A DNA stretch of 6,231 bases from JBBRGG01 sp038240875 (GTDB lineage: Bacteria > Planctomycetota > Phycisphaerae > Phycisphaerales > UBA1924). The notes beneath the pieces were generated by a model that was given only the letters and a program-made list of their open reading frames with translations, did not search any database and was not told the origin of the DNA. Below are positions 5,761 to 6,231 of the stretch, piece by piece (within the stretch, counting starts at the first letter, position 1; the number at the start of each line of letters is the position of its first letter). Location of the stretch: assembly GCA_038240875.1 (NCBI GenBank), contig JBBRGG010000207.1:1-6231 (forward strand), written 5' to 3'. A program made the position numbers and the translations under genes.

Positions 5761-5802
5761 GCCGTGTGCAGAGAATTGGTGCCGATTTTGGAGGGTGTGA
5801 AC

Positions 5803-6231
5803 ATGTCGATTGTCACTACGGCTTTGGCGTCTAAGGTATTGGCGCGCGGGTTTGCGGGTCTTGCGTTGGCGTTGGCTGCTTCGGCGGGGCAGGCGCAGGT
5901 TTTCTCGGTGAGCCCATTTTCTCCAGTGCCGCCGGCGGGCACGCTGGGCACTGGTCAATATGACCTAGTTGTTGCTGGCGGCCCTGCGGTGATTACCGAT
6001 GTGAACGTGATCATCAACATCACGCACACATTCTGTGGTGACCTTGACATCTTGCTGATTCCGCCGGGCGGCGGGAGCTACATTGAGCTCACGTCGGACA
6101 ACGGCGGAGGTGGCGACAACTTTACTGTTACGCGCTTTGATCAGCAGTCGCCGATTTTGATCTCTTCTGGTGTTGCGCCCGCGATTGCGCCCTTCAACGG
6201 CAACTTCCGTCCTGAAGGTGGCAGCGTGATC
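5803..6231 (+). CDS. Secreted protein with P/Homo B domain (5' part only)
   Basis: An open frame of 143 codons from ATG 5803 continues past the window edge, so only the N-terminus is seen. GGAGGG (5790-5795) lies 7 nt before the ATG. Residues 1-31 form a Sec signal: Lys11 and Arg15, the hydrophobic core AGLALALAASAG, and likely cleavage after GQA (residue 31). From about residue 48 the sequence follows the P/Homo B pattern known from proprotein convertases: DVNVIINITHTFCGDLDILL (66-85), PPGGGSYIELTSDNGGGGDN (87-106), TVTRFDQQSP (108-117), then APFNGNFRPEGG-like residues (APAIAPFNGNFRPEGG, 125-140). In kexin/furin-type proteases this domain follows a subtilisin domain. Here it sits directly behind the signal peptide, so it is probably a stand-alone secreted module rather than a protease, unless catalytic or sorting domains lie downstream. 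Codons are mostly G-ending, unlike the neighbouring 5' part of pheT. It is divergent from pheT across a 285-bp spacer. Confidence 0.88.
   Translation, partial: MSIVTTALASKVLARGFAGLALALAASAGQAQVFSVSPFSPVPPAGTLGTGQYDLVVAGGPAVITDVNVIINITHTFCGDLDILLIPPGGGSYIELTSDNGGGGDNFTVTRFDQQSPILISSGVAPAIAPFNGNFRPEGGSVI

Noticed and set aside
5703..5837. Short plus-strand GTG frame running into the P-domain gene in another frame
   Set aside because: No Shine-Dalgarno, about 44 codons, and its overlap with the real start makes chance the best explanation.
5649..5958. Minus-strand frames of 100 and 70 codons over the P-domain gene start
   Set aside because: They oppose a gene with a good ribosome site, signal peptide and recognisable domain, and show no motif of their own.

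Overview
The window is a bacterial chromosomal stretch of moderately high GC with five protein genes. Four lie head-to-tail on the minus strand: pheT, ilvE, a BFD-like [2Fe-2S] gene, and a large exported protein of unknown function. The fifth is divergent on the plus strand and runs off the right edge: a secreted protein carrying a P/Homo B (proprotein convertase) domain. The secreted P-domain protein, a PheT without its usual tRNA-binding OB domain, and pheT lying apart from pheS suggest a member of the Planctomycetota, perhaps a Phycisphaerae-type lineage. That placement is inference; no rRNA or other marker gene is present.

Layout from left to right. 3-1526 (minus): exported protein with a Gly/Val-only hydrophobic tract, a possible degenerate ClpP-like fold and a helical C-terminus. 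1527-1692: spacer with a long pyrimidine tract and a short CTCTGTG/CCTCTGTG element. 1693-1998 (minus): BFD-like iron-sulfur protein. 1999-2122: spacer with a GC-rich hairpin bracketed by 13-bp direct repeats. 2123-3136 (minus): branched-chain aminotransferase. 3137-3354: spacer with a direct repeat and a weak hairpin. 3355-5517 (minus): phenylalanyl-tRNA synthetase beta chain. 5518-5802: divergent control region with inverted repeats and promoter-like boxes. 5803-6231 (plus, incomplete): secreted P-domain protein.

The genes do not form an obvious single system. pheT and ilvE are amino-acid housekeeping genes; the other three are accessory or uncharacterised. Spacers of 124-218 bp between the minus-strand genes argue against a tight operon. 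I found no convincing new multi-gene system. The most notable signal is compositional: the plus strand is C-rich from the left edge to about 4.4 kb and G-rich from about 4.7 kb to the right edge. The sign changes inside the intact pheT gene and also holds in noncoding DNA on both sides. This resembles a replication-strand switch, although mosaic recombination is not excluded.
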